DNA from: Rubrobacteraceae bacterium
GTDB taxonomy: Bacteria; Actinomycetota; Rubrobacteria; Rubrobacterales; Rubrobacteraceae
Reading direction: 5' to 3'
Assembly: GCA_029240775.1 (NCBI GenBank)
Contig: JARDZQ010000036.1
Location: forward strand, 1-9,495
Length of the DNA stretch: 9,495 nucleotides
This document shows positions 1 to 5,636 of the stretch, in pieces. The notes under the pieces were generated by a model, which saw only the letters and a program-made list of their open reading frames with translations, made no database searches and was not told where the DNA came from. Made by a program: the position numbers and the translations under genes. Each line of letters begins with the position of its first letter. Position 1 is the first letter of the stretch.

Positions 1-65
1 TCACCTGCTTGCATGGCGGGAGGAGCAACCCACCACAGGAGTTGCAGGAGAAAAGGAGGACGCGC

Positions 66-170
66 GTGAGAGGCTGCTCCCCTGGCGGTAATGATGTCAT
101 CGGCATCTGCCGCTGGCTCGGCACAAAAGGCGTTCAGAGACGAGGTAGGAAGCATGGCCACAGTAGATAA
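66..170 (+). CDS. Possible 34-aa leader ORF (weak)
   Basis: A GTG at 66 lies 6 nt after AAGGAGG (53-59), the best ribosome binding site in the first 150 bases. The frame runs 34 codons to TAA at 168-170 and overlaps the start of the next gene (ATG 154) by 17 nt in another frame. The peptide is basic at its C-terminus (RRGRK, then HGHSR) and resembles no family I know. It could be a leader that couples translation to the downstream gene, or a chance frame behind a strong binding site. Only the binding site and geometry support it. Confidence 0.22.
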   Translation: MRGCSPGGNDVIGICRWLGTKGVQRRGRKHGHSR

Positions 171-561
171 CGAGTCGACTCAGCCGAACCACTTCGAGCT
201 TGCGGGCGAGTACACGCAGATCACCTACTCCACAACCAGCATCACCGGTCAGCCGCAGTTTCACTACCAAGACCAGCAGCGTGACGTGAACGTCACTGGA
301 GACGATATCCGCTCGCTGGAGAGCGAGATCGGCACGCTGGTAACCGTAACGTTGGAGGTGATTCCCGACCTCCATACGCTCACGCTGACCCTGCTGGTGC
401 CGCAGATCAACCTCAACGAGGGGGACGAGAGCCCCCTATCGACCCTGGCGATCCTCACGACCCATCGCACCAGCATCGGTGGCCCTGGCCTCGTCGAGGG
501 ACAGCTGCAGACCTACGAAGCGGTGGCGCTCGAAGGGACAGCCAGCCTAGTGGAGTTCTAG
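154..561 (+). CDS. Conserved-looking beta-rich protein of unknown function
   Basis: A 135-residue soluble protein with no signal peptide and no membrane segment. The start is taken at ATG 154 because purine-rich GAGGTAGGA (142-150) precedes it; in-frame ATGs at 91 and 94 have no binding site and would add a low-complexity alanine/serine leader. Alternating hydrophobic and polar residues (TLVTVTLEVI near residues 60-70, then TLTLTLLVPQINL) and many Thr, Val and Leu suggest a mostly beta fold. An acidic stretch (NEGDES) precedes a second half with TTHRTSIGGPG and a final LQTYEAVALEGTASLV. I do not recognise the family. It reads on the same strand as the small membrane protein and the MBL hydrolase, but 137 nt separate it from the next gene, so a shared transcript is not shown. 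Stop is TAG. Confidence 0.8.
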   Translation: MATVDNESTQPNHFELAGEYTQITYSTTSITGQPQFHYQDQQRDVNVTGDDIRSLESEIGTLVTVTLEVIPDLHTLTLTLLVPQINLNEGDESPLSTLAILTTHRTSIGGPGLVEGQLQTYEAVALEGTASLVEF

Positions 562-698
562 GCACGGTTGGGGTGCGGCGTCCACGTGAGTACGCGTGAT
601 CCGGCTCACCCTTCGACGTTTGGTCCATGTGCAAGCGCCACCGTGCTCGGGCTAGCCAGGAGTGTTCTCTAAGAAACCGCAGAGGAAAGGAGTGATTC

Positions 699-1037
699 GT
701 GTCGGACCAGCTCGATCGGATGAGGCTCAGGTACGGCTTCTGGATTATCATCATCGGGTTCGGCCTGATAGCGTTCATCACCTTGGTCTCGATCTTTACG
801 TGGAGCGAGGTTACTAACGTGGCCACGGTGGTGGGTGCGGTCTCGAGCCTGGTCGGTACCGTGGTCGGCGCTTTCTTCGGCGTTCAGTTCGGATCCGCAG
901 GCAAGGAGAAGGTGGAGGCTGCCCGGGATCGCTCGCAAGAGATGGCTGAAGCAGCCCTATCGATGTTACCGCCCGAGTCCGCCAATCAACTGCGATCAGA
1001 GATGGACCGATCGAGAGGCTCTTCGCCTCCACAGTGA
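699..1037 (+). CDS. Small two-helix membrane protein, unknown function
   Basis: A 112-residue protein starting at GTG 699, with AAAGGAG at 686-692 as its ribosome binding site. Two hydrophobic segments are visible, at about residues 13-34 (FWIIIIGFGLIAFITLVSIF) and 40-64. The second is rich in small residues with GxxxG-like spacing (GAVSSLVGTVVGAFFG), typical of tightly packed helices that oligomerise. A charged cytoplasmic-looking tail follows (GKEKVEAARDRSQEMAEAA), probably alpha-helical. No catalytic motif is present and I cannot name the family. The architecture could fit a membrane scaffold, a small channel-like protein or a partner of a soluble enzyme. The downstream MBL hydrolase starts 196 nt later. 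Confidence 0.82.
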   Translation: MSDQLDRMRLRYGFWIIIIGFGLIAFITLVSIFTWSEVTNVATVVGAVSSLVGTVVGAFFGVQFGSAGKEKVEAARDRSQEMAEAALSMLPPESANQLRSEMDRSRGSSPPQ

Positions 1038-1066
1038 GGTATCTGCCAAGGGGAGAGGCGTGCGTT

Positions 1067-1111
1067 GAAGCTTCGCCTGACGCTCGACAGCCGACCCGGT
1101 CGGTGGGCTTC
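1067..1111 (+). terminator. Nested hairpin after the small membrane protein gene (weak)
   Basis: CCGAC (1091-1095) and GTCGG (1099-1103) form a 5-bp stem with a 3-nt loop. They sit inside an outer pair, GAAGC (1067-1071) and GCTTC (1107-1111). It lies 30-75 nt after the stop at 1037. There is no T-run, so it is at best a weak or Rho-assisted terminator and may be chance in GC-rich DNA. Confidence 0.2.
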
Positions 1112-1131
1112 GCCAGGGGCCTTCCCGTACG

Positions 1132-1164
1132 ATTCATCACGAATTCATCCTGCATTCATCGCTG
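1132..1164 (+). promoter_or_regulatory. Three ATTCATC direct repeats at 11-bp spacing, candidate response-regulator box
   Basis: ATTCATC occurs at 1132-1138, 1143-1149 and 1154-1160, so each unit starts exactly 11 bp after the previous one, about one helical turn. A degenerate fourth unit (CTTCCC) may begin at 1121. OmpR/PhoB-family response regulators bind tandem 11-bp units on one face of the helix, and the actinobacterial PhoP box is built from 11-nt units with a TTCA core. The block ends about 70 nt before the MBL hydrolase ATG. I see no clear -10 after it, so an activator role is inference. Confidence 0.45.
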
Positions 1165-1233
1165 TGTGCTCTGATCAGGGCTCGTGTACGACAGGTATCC
1201 GACCGGGCGATCGAGTCCAGAAACGAGGGGCAG

Positions 1234-2811
1234 ATGAGTGAAGAGCGGGTTATCGCGGTGGATCTCGCATCGGTCTACGAGACGGCGGAAAGGGACGACC
1301 TGATCCGGATCCTCGTCTGGGGCGACAGGGTAGAGGTCGAGGACATAACCGACGAGCACGTCCGGATCAAGACCACCAAGTTCCTTGAGAAACGTGACGG
1401 CAGCATCGAGCCGGTGACCGTCTCCGGGTTTATCGTGCCGTCGGCCGCCAGTGGGATGGCCCCAGAGGAGGTCGTATCTACGAGGGAGGATGCCGGGGTC
1501 CTGAAGGTGGACTTCGTTGACGTGCAGCAGGGGGACGCCTCGGCGATCGAGACACCGGGCGGCCAGGTGGTTCTCGTGGACGGCGGCAACAACCAGCTCT
1601 TCGCCCGCTACCTCGCGAGCCGCTACCGCAACACGAGCGAGGATGAGCCCAGGGACGTCGAGTGCATCGTCGTGACCCACGGCGACGCCGATCACTTCTC
1701 CGGGCTCGTCGAGATCCAGGAGTCCGAGAGCCACGATCTGGAGTACAAGCGGCTCTTCATGCGGCCCCGGCGCGTGTACCACAACGGCCTGGTCAAGCGG
1801 CCGAGTAGCGTGGCCGAGAAGGATAGCTTCGGCGAGAGCGTCGAGGTTGGCGAAAAGCGGATCATCACCGAGCTCGAGACGGATCTGCTCGAGGTGGACG
1901 ACTCCAGGATGAACCAGTACTTCCTGCGGTGGAAGAGGGCGCTCGCCACCTACAACGAGCGCGAGGAAGGTGCCATCGAGTTCCGCCGCCTGGCCAAGGG
2001 GAAGGCCGACTTCGCCTTCGACTTTCTAGCCGACGAGGGCCTGGAGGTCGAGGTGCTGGGACCTATCCTGACGCAGGAGGGTGAGGTGGAGGGCCTGAGG
2101 TTCCTCGGCGAGCCGGAGAAGGGGCCGCGCGTGGGGCACCACTCGCTGGAAGACTCTCCCGGCGACAGGTTCTCGGGTCTCTCTGCGTCGCACACCATAA
2201 ACGGACACTCCGTCGTGCTGCGCCTGACTTACGGCGCCTTCCGCTTCCTCTTCGCCGGGGACCTCAACGAAGAGGCGGAGATCGACCTGCTGCGTGCCCA
2301 TGAGAACGGGGATGTCGACCTCCGGTCAGAGGTGCTGAAGGCGCCGCACCACGGCTCGGACGACTTCCTGCCCGAGTTCGTGGGGGCAGTCGCGCCGGTG
2401 ATCTCGGTGATCTCTTCCGGCGACGAGAGCGCGCGCACGGAGTACATCCACCCACGGGCGACCCTGGTCGGGGCGCTGGGCAAACACTCGCGAGCCGCCG
2501 AGCCGCTCATCTTCGTCACGGAGCTGGTGGCGTTTTTCAAGGTGGAGGGCTTCTTGAGGCCGGAGTTCCACGCGCTCGCGGAGGACGGGATGCCGCTGAT
2601 CGAGGACGGCCAGCCCGTCGTCAACGAGGAGGCGGAGGCGCGCGGCAGGTTTTTCGCCTTCAGCCGGGCCGCGTTCGGGCTGGTGATGGTGCGGACGGAC
2701 GGCGAACGCCTGCTGGTGTGCACCAACAGCGGCAGGACAGACCTCAAGGAGGCTTACGCCTTTGGCACGGACGAAGGCGAAACCGTTCCCGTGAAGGTGC
2801 GCCGCGTATGA
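1234..2811 (+). CDS. Stand-alone ComEC/Rec2-type MBL-fold metallo-hydrolase
   Basis: A 525-residue metallo-beta-lactamase-fold enzyme of the competence (ComEC/Rec2) type, without the ComEC membrane channel. Seen in order: an N-terminal region of about 85 residues with a small beta-domain look (IRILVWGDRVEVEDI); the first core strand VDFVDVQQGDAS (92-103); VVLVDGGNN (112-120); the metal-binding THGDADH (148-154, giving H149, D151, D153, H154); AGDL (341-344, metal-bridging D343); and the APHHGSDD motif (370-377) with H372 and H373. About 185 residues separate the HxDxDH and AGD motifs, so there is a large charged insert at roughly 165-320. The C-terminal ~85 residues are unassigned. No signal peptide or membrane helix, so it is probably cytoplasmic. 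Relatives are hydrolases, often nucleases or phosphodiesterases; the substrate cannot be read here. ATG 1234 follows GAGGGGCAG. The 11-bp repeat block lies upstream. Confidence 0.92.
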   Translation: MSEERVIAVDLASVYETAERDDLIRILVWGDRVEVEDITDEHVRIKTTKFLEKRDGSIEPVTVSGFIVPSAASGMAPEEVVSTREDAGVLKVDFVDVQQGDASAIETPGGQVVLVDGGNNQLFARYLASRYRNTSEDEPRDVECIVVTHGDADHFSGLVEIQESESHDLEYKRLFMRPRRVYHNGLVKRPSSVAEKDSFGESVEVGEKRIITELETDLLEVDDSRMNQYFLRWKRALATYNEREEGAIEFRRLAKGKADFAFDFLADEGLEVEVLGPILTQEGEVEGLRFLGEPEKGPRVGHHSLEDSPGDRFSGLSASHTINGHSVVLRLTYGAFRFLFAGDLNEEAEIDLLRAHENGDVDLRSEVLKAPHHGSDDFLPEFVGAVAPVISVISSGDESARTEYIHPRATLVGALGKHSRAAEPLIFVTELVAFFKVEGFLRPEFHALAEDGMPLIEDGQPVVNEEAEARGRFFAFSRAAFGLVMVRTDGERLLVCTNSGRTDLKEAYAFGTDEGETVPVKVRRV

Positions 2812-2855
2812 CACGGGCGTTGACGGGCTCGGTGAATGAGGGAAGAGCGCCGCAG

Positions 2856-3245
2856 ATGAAAGCAAGGCAGGTCGCCTAGCGGCCCCGGAGCGTGCTCTAC
2901 TCGGTGGCGGCGCTCTCGCTGATCGCAGGTCTCATACACCTGTTGGTGATGCCGGAGCACTTCGAGGAGTGGTAGGGCTAAGGTACCTTCTTCCTGATTG
3001 CCGCCGTGGCCCAGATAGGTTTCGTCCCTCTCCTGCTCCGCTGGCCAAAACGGGCGGTCTTCGTACTGGGTATCGTGGGCAACTCGGCGATCATACTCCT
3101 GTACCTGCTGACGCGGGTTGTGAGGATACCGCTCTTCGGACCCGAGGCCGCCGCAAGCGCCTACCGCAAGCTACGACTTCATCTGTCTCTCCGGCCGGCG
3201 TGTCCAGCTATTCCTATGGTGCACGCCGGGGTCCCTACATGCTGA
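2856..3245 (+). pseudogene. Small membrane protein gene broken by three in-frame stops
   Basis: Reading from ATG 2856 (preceded by GAGGGAAG at 2838-2845) in one frame gives a coherent membrane protein interrupted by TAG 2877-2879, TAG 2973-2975 and TAA 2979-2981. The residues around the stops are MKARQVA[stop]RPRSVLY, then hydrophobic VAALSLIAGLIHLLVM, PEHFEEW[stop]G[stop]GTFFLIAAVAQIGF, LRWPKRAVFVLGIVGNSAIILLYLLTR and IPLFGPEAA. Single changes from TGG (Trp) or TAC/TAT (Tyr) explain all three stops. At least three hydrophobic helices would be restored. The last ~28 codons up to TGA at 3243 look unlike a membrane protein, so the true end may also be lost or frameshifted near 3165. Other genes here end in TAG, so recoding is unlikely. 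A GTG at 3006 could start a 79-residue remnant, but no good binding site precedes it. Confidence 0.72.
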
Positions 3246-3249
3246 AGCC

Positions 3250-3777
3250 TCACATCTTCTGGTCCGGGGCGTCCTGGGACACGAGCCTGTGGCGGTAGAA
3301 TCTCAGGAAGCCGACGAAGGCTGAGACGGCGGCCAACGCGTTGAACCCGAGCCTGGATCTCCAGTGCCACGTCTCGAACTCCCGGGCTACGTGCTCGAGG
3401 TACTCGGCCGAATGCACCCCGGGGCCCTCGACGAACATGATCTCATTGCGCGGCCAGAAGTAGAGCATGGAGGCTACGCCCTCGCACACGATCATGGCCA
3501 GGCTGAAGAGAATCCACCAGCGGGCCGCCTTCACCGGCCAACACAGGACGAGGGCCCCGGCGCCCAGGACCCACGAGAGGAACCCTAAAGGCGGGAAGAA
3601 ATCATTCGGGGCTCTGACGCTCATGAAGTCCATCGCGAGCTCGAGCGATGCGGGCGGGTCGGAAAAGACGTTAGGGTAGATCATGTACGTCTCCAGCACT
3701 ATGGCGCCGAAGAGGACCATCATCACCCACAGGTAGGCGGTGACTACCGGGAACGCTAGTCTCTGTATCTTTCTCAC
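3250..3777 (-). CDS. Four-helix membrane protein, unknown function
   Basis: A 175-residue integral membrane protein. The GTG start at 3777 is fixed by AAAGGAG (minus strand, 3790-3784) with a 6-nt spacer. Hydrophobic segments lie at about residues 9-31, 62-80, 86-106 and 143-161. Between the first two is a loop with IYPNVFSDPP; between the last two is a polar loop containing HSAEYLEHVAREFETWHWRSR, which is followed by the final helix. The helix count and a conserved-looking Trp/His/Arg segment before the last helix recall DUF1772-type (anthrone oxygenase-like) membrane proteins, but this is resemblance only. It is 57 nt downstream of the 160-residue membrane protein on the same strand, so the two probably share a transcript. 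Its end converges on the pseudogene. Confidence 0.82.
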   Translation of the reverse strand: MRKIQRLAFPVVTAYLWVMMVLFGAIVLETYMIYPNVFSDPPASLELAMDFMSVRAPNDFFPPLGFLSWVLGAGALVLCWPVKAARWWILFSLAMIVCEGVASMLYFWPRNEIMFVEGPGVHSAEYLEHVAREFETWHWRSRLGFNALAAVSAFVGFLRFYRHRLVSQDAPDQKM

Positions 3778-3834
3778 GGAATGCTCCTTTGCACGAGATA
3801 CTCATTACGGGTACGGCGCGTCGGGTACGGCACG

Positions 3835-4317
3835 TCAGGTCTGGCGCAGGTGCTCGATCACCCGGGCCATCGCCCAGCCCACCACCCCGACGACCACGCC
3901 CACGACGGTGCCGGTCATGAGGCTGCTGAAGAAGGCGGAGGTGCGAAAGACGACCGTCTCCATACCGGGGGCGAGCGCGCCCTCGAGGTTGCCGCCGAGG
4001 CTCGGCGGGCTGCCGTCGTAGGCCGCCACCCAGAGCAGCTGGTGGATGAGTGCCAGCATCACGCCGTAGGCGACGCCGACGGCCGTGAGGGCGAGGAAGG
4101 GGTTGGGGACCCGCAGCAGCAGCACGACTACAAGCCAGAGCGCCAGCGGCACGAAGACCAACAGCGAGTTGACGACGCTGCCTTCCGAGACTATGCCCAG
4201 GTCGTGGAGCGGAACGCGGAGCGCCGCGATCGCCGCGAGCAGGATGATGGTGGGCACGGACAGCCCGAGCCTGCGGCGCAAAGCTGTCCCCTCCACTGTG
4301 TTTTTGGCGCGGATCAT
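3835..4317 (-). CDS. Four-helix hydrophobic membrane protein, unknown function
   Basis: A 160-residue protein starting at ATG 4317. AGGAGG on the minus strand (4332-4327) lies 9 nt before this ATG; the ATG at 4324 in another frame would leave only 2 nt and reads a low-complexity arginine/proline frame. Hydrophobic segments are at about residues 19-35, 48-68, 72-97 and 128-152; the last is very Val/Gly rich (GTVVGVVVGVVGWAMA). A basic N-terminus (ALRRRLGL) would sit in the cytoplasm under the positive-inside rule. The loop at 99-127 contains SPPSLGGNLEGALAPG. I recognise no family. It is probably the first gene of a two-gene unit with the 175-residue membrane protein; no clear promoter was found upstream. 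Confidence 0.8.
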   Translation of the reverse strand: MIRAKNTVEGTALRRRLGLSVPTIILLAAIAALRVPLHDLGIVSEGSVVNSLLVFVPLALWLVVVLLLRVPNPFLALTAVGVAYGVMLALIHQLLWVAAYDGSPPSLGGNLEGALAPGMETVVFRTSAFFSSLMTGTVVGVVVGVVGWAMARVIEHLRQT

Positions 4318-4490
4318 CGTTCATTGCCTCCTTGACTTGCCTATCTTCACTGGCGAAGGTAAGACCGAACCGGTTGCAGCGTCATCGGCCGAAGGATCGA
4401 TTCGGGTGGTTCATCGATGGTTTATTCGCGATCTGGAAGCGGAGAACGCCGCTACCTGGAGAAGGTCGCCGAGGTCTTTCGCGGGTCCGC

Positions 4491-4507
4491 CCGGGTTCAC
4501 CACCCGG
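4491..4507 (-). terminator. GC-rich hairpin after the LuxR-type gene
   Basis: CCGGGT (4491-4496) and ACCCGG (4502-4507) form a perfect 6-bp stem with a 5-nt loop, starting 20 nt beyond the end of the minus-strand regulator gene. No T-run follows in that direction, so any termination would not be classical intrinsic termination. Confidence 0.3.
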
Positions 4508-4527
4508 CGCGGGTAGCGGAACGCCGG

Positions 4528-5337
4528 CTAGCGCAGCAGGTTCATCTCTCGGGCCCGGGTGACGGCCTCGGCGCGGTTGGCGGCTCCGAGCTTGCGGTAG
4601 ATGCTGTTTACATGGGACTTGACCGTGCCCAGAGCGACGAAGAGGTCGTGTGCGATCTCGGAGTTGGTGCGCCCGGAAGCCAGGAGTCTAAGGACTTCCA
4701 GCTCCCGCTCGCTCAACGGGTCGTCGAGTCGCCTGGCACGGGCCGCGTCTGCCTCCGATCGGGCTCGAGGGGTTTCGAGGGCTGCATCCGTTGCATTAGA
4801 GCGATCTTGTTCCGGGAGGTGGTACGCTACGATCCCGTCTTCCGTTCGGAGCTTCAGGTGTCCTTTGCCGGCCAGGTCGTCCAGCATCTTCGAGGCCTCG
4901 TCCACCGTGAGCGAGGTGCGCATGGCGGCGGTAGTGGGCGTCAGCTCGCCCCGTTCGGCCAGCGCCTCCAGAAGCTCTCGCTCTCTGTTTCTCCTGGCTT
5001 CCAGTCTCTTCGATACGGCCCCCGACCTGTCGAGCACGCCGAGCGCGAGCGGCACCGCCGCCCCGAGGAGGGGCACGACCCACCAGAAACTCGTCAAGGG
5101 GACGAGGAGCACGCAGGCGAGGACGAGGACGAAGACGTACAGGGCGGACTGCCAGTTGACCCAGGAGGCCAAGCCCGGATCCAGGCCTGGCCTCCCTTCG
5201 GACCGGCTCTCCTCCGACGCGGGATACGCGCCGCCTCTGCCAGCTCGCGGGCCGCCGAGGCCCGCCTCGTGACGACCGGAATCTTGCCTTCGGCCGTTCC
5301 CCATGACCTCTGGACCTTCGCCGCCCTTGCGCTCCAC
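4528..5337 (-). CDS. Membrane-anchored LuxR-type transcriptional regulator with extra winged helix
   Basis: A 269-residue protein if started at GTG 5337, which has GAGGTGG shortly upstream on the minus strand; ATG 5304 (258 residues) is the alternative. The frame stays open to 5571, but that extension would cross the promoter region. Seen in order: a disordered Gly/Arg/Ser-rich N-terminus; two hydrophobic helices at about 64-82 and 86-103; a basic coil (KRLEARRNREREL); a winged-helix-like unit at about 117-174 (ELTPTTAAMRTSLTVDEASKMLDDL, then GHLKLRTEDGIVAYHL); and a canonical LuxR helix-turn-helix at 206-268 (PLSERELEVLRLLASG, TNSEIA, GTVKSHVNSIYRKL). There is no receiver domain, so it is probably a one-component regulator that senses at the membrane. 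It is divergent from the ABC operon, which is a plausible target along with itself. Confidence 0.88.
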   Translation of the reverse strand: MERKGGEGPEVMGNGRRQDSGRHEAGLGGPRAGRGGAYPASEESRSEGRPGLDPGLASWVNWQSALYVFVLVLACVLLVPLTSFWWVVPLLGAAVPLALGVLDRSGAVSKRLEARRNRERELLEALAERGELTPTTAAMRTSLTVDEASKMLDDLAGKGHLKLRTEDGIVAYHLPEQDRSNATDAALETPRARSEADAARARRLDDPLSERELEVLRLLASGRTNSEIAHDLFVALGTVKSHVNSIYRKLGAANRAEAVTRAREMNLLR

Positions 5338-5434
5338 CCGTACCACCTCGCCGTTACTGATAGGATCGCCCGGAGCCGGACCGGGCCTTCGCCGGCGCGC
5401 GGACGCTCGCTTGCATCCGTTTGTTTCACGAACC

Positions 5435-5443
5435 AATATAGCA
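5435..5443 (-). promoter_or_regulatory. Extended -10 promoter for the LuxR-type gene
   Basis: The minus strand reads TGCTATATT (5443-5435), an extended -10 (TGn plus TATATT). The -35 position, around 5458-5464, matches the consensus poorly, as is usual for extended -10 promoters. Transcription would begin near 5428, leaving a leader of about 90 nt before GTG 5337. Confidence 0.4.
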
Positions 5444-5463
5444 GGGCAGGGACCGCACGCTCC

Positions 5464-5493
5464 TTGACAGATCGCATCTTTCGTTGCTATATT
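5464..5493 (+). promoter_or_regulatory. Sigma-70-type promoter of the ABC operon
   Basis: A perfect TTGACA -35 (5464-5469) and TATATT -10 (5488-5493) are separated by 18 nt, with TG at 5485-5486 making the -10 an extended one. It is the best promoter match in the window. Transcription would begin near 5500, inside the palindrome described next, giving a leader of about 137 nt before the permease. Confidence 0.72.
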
Positions 5494-5513
5494 GTATATA
5501 TTGTACATATACA
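5493..5513. promoter_or_regulatory. 21-bp palindromic operator candidate for the GntR/YtrA-type repressor
   Basis: TGTATAT (5493-5499) and ATATACA (5507-5513) are perfect 7-bp inverted arms around a 7-nt spacer. The site begins at the last base of the -10 and covers the predicted start point, the classic place for a repressor. A GntR-family regulator is encoded in the same operon, and such regulators bind short palindromes as dimers and commonly autoregulate. The pairing of this site with that protein is inference. Confidence 0.55.
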
Positions 5514-5538
5514 CTAGAGGTATACGGGAGGAGCCGCG

Positions 5539-5616
5539 GTGCGCGCGAGGTTGGCCGGGAGAGGTCTGCACGGGGAGGAACGTCGGACAAGCGCCTCGAG
5601 AGTACGCCTGGCATGA
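5539..5616 (+). CDS. Possible 25-aa leader ORF coupled to the permease (weak)
   Basis: GTG 5539 follows GGAGGAG (5527-5533) with a 5-nt spacer. The frame runs 25 codons to TGA 5614-5616, which overlaps an in-frame permease ATG at 5613 as ATGA. The peptide is short and Arg-rich, with no recognisable motif. The same ATGA arrangement joins the next two gene pairs of the operon, which favours real translational coupling, but a 25-codon frame could be chance. Confidence 0.3.
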   Translation: MRARLAGRGLHGEERRTSASRVRLA

Positions 5617-5636
5617 GTACAGGGGGAAGGGGCGGC

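Noticed and set aside
25..45. GCAAC / GTTGC small inverted repeat
   Set aside because: Only 5 bp with an 11-nt loop and no extension; too weak to call.
562..646. GCACGGT / ACCGTGC inverted repeat after the first gene
   Set aside because: The arms are 71 nt apart with no T-run and no extension; chance pairing in GC-rich DNA is likely.
1156..1782. Open frame on the minus strand opposite the MBL hydrolase start
   Set aside because: It overlaps the conserved MBL core motifs in antisense and shows no domain of its own.
2877..2981. Stop-codon readthrough or TAG recoding in the 2856-3245 frame
   Set aside because: Genes 154-561, 4528-5337, 6817-7725 and 7817-8395 appear to end in ordinary stops, several of them TAG; both TAG and TAA would need recoding, so gene decay is simpler.
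4417..5517. Long open frame on the plus strand opposite the LuxR-type gene
   Set aside because: The minus strand has clear LuxR HTH and membrane motifs; the plus frame is Arg/Gly rich, has no domain and is an effect of high GC content.
5338..5571. N-terminal extension of the LuxR-type protein
   Set aside because: It would be translated from across both divergent promoters and the AT-rich operator, with a peptide unlike a protein; GTG 5337 or ATG 5304 is better supported.
5484..5636. N-terminal extension of the permease from TTG 5484
   Set aside because: The start lies upstream of the predicted transcription start and inside the promoter -10 region.
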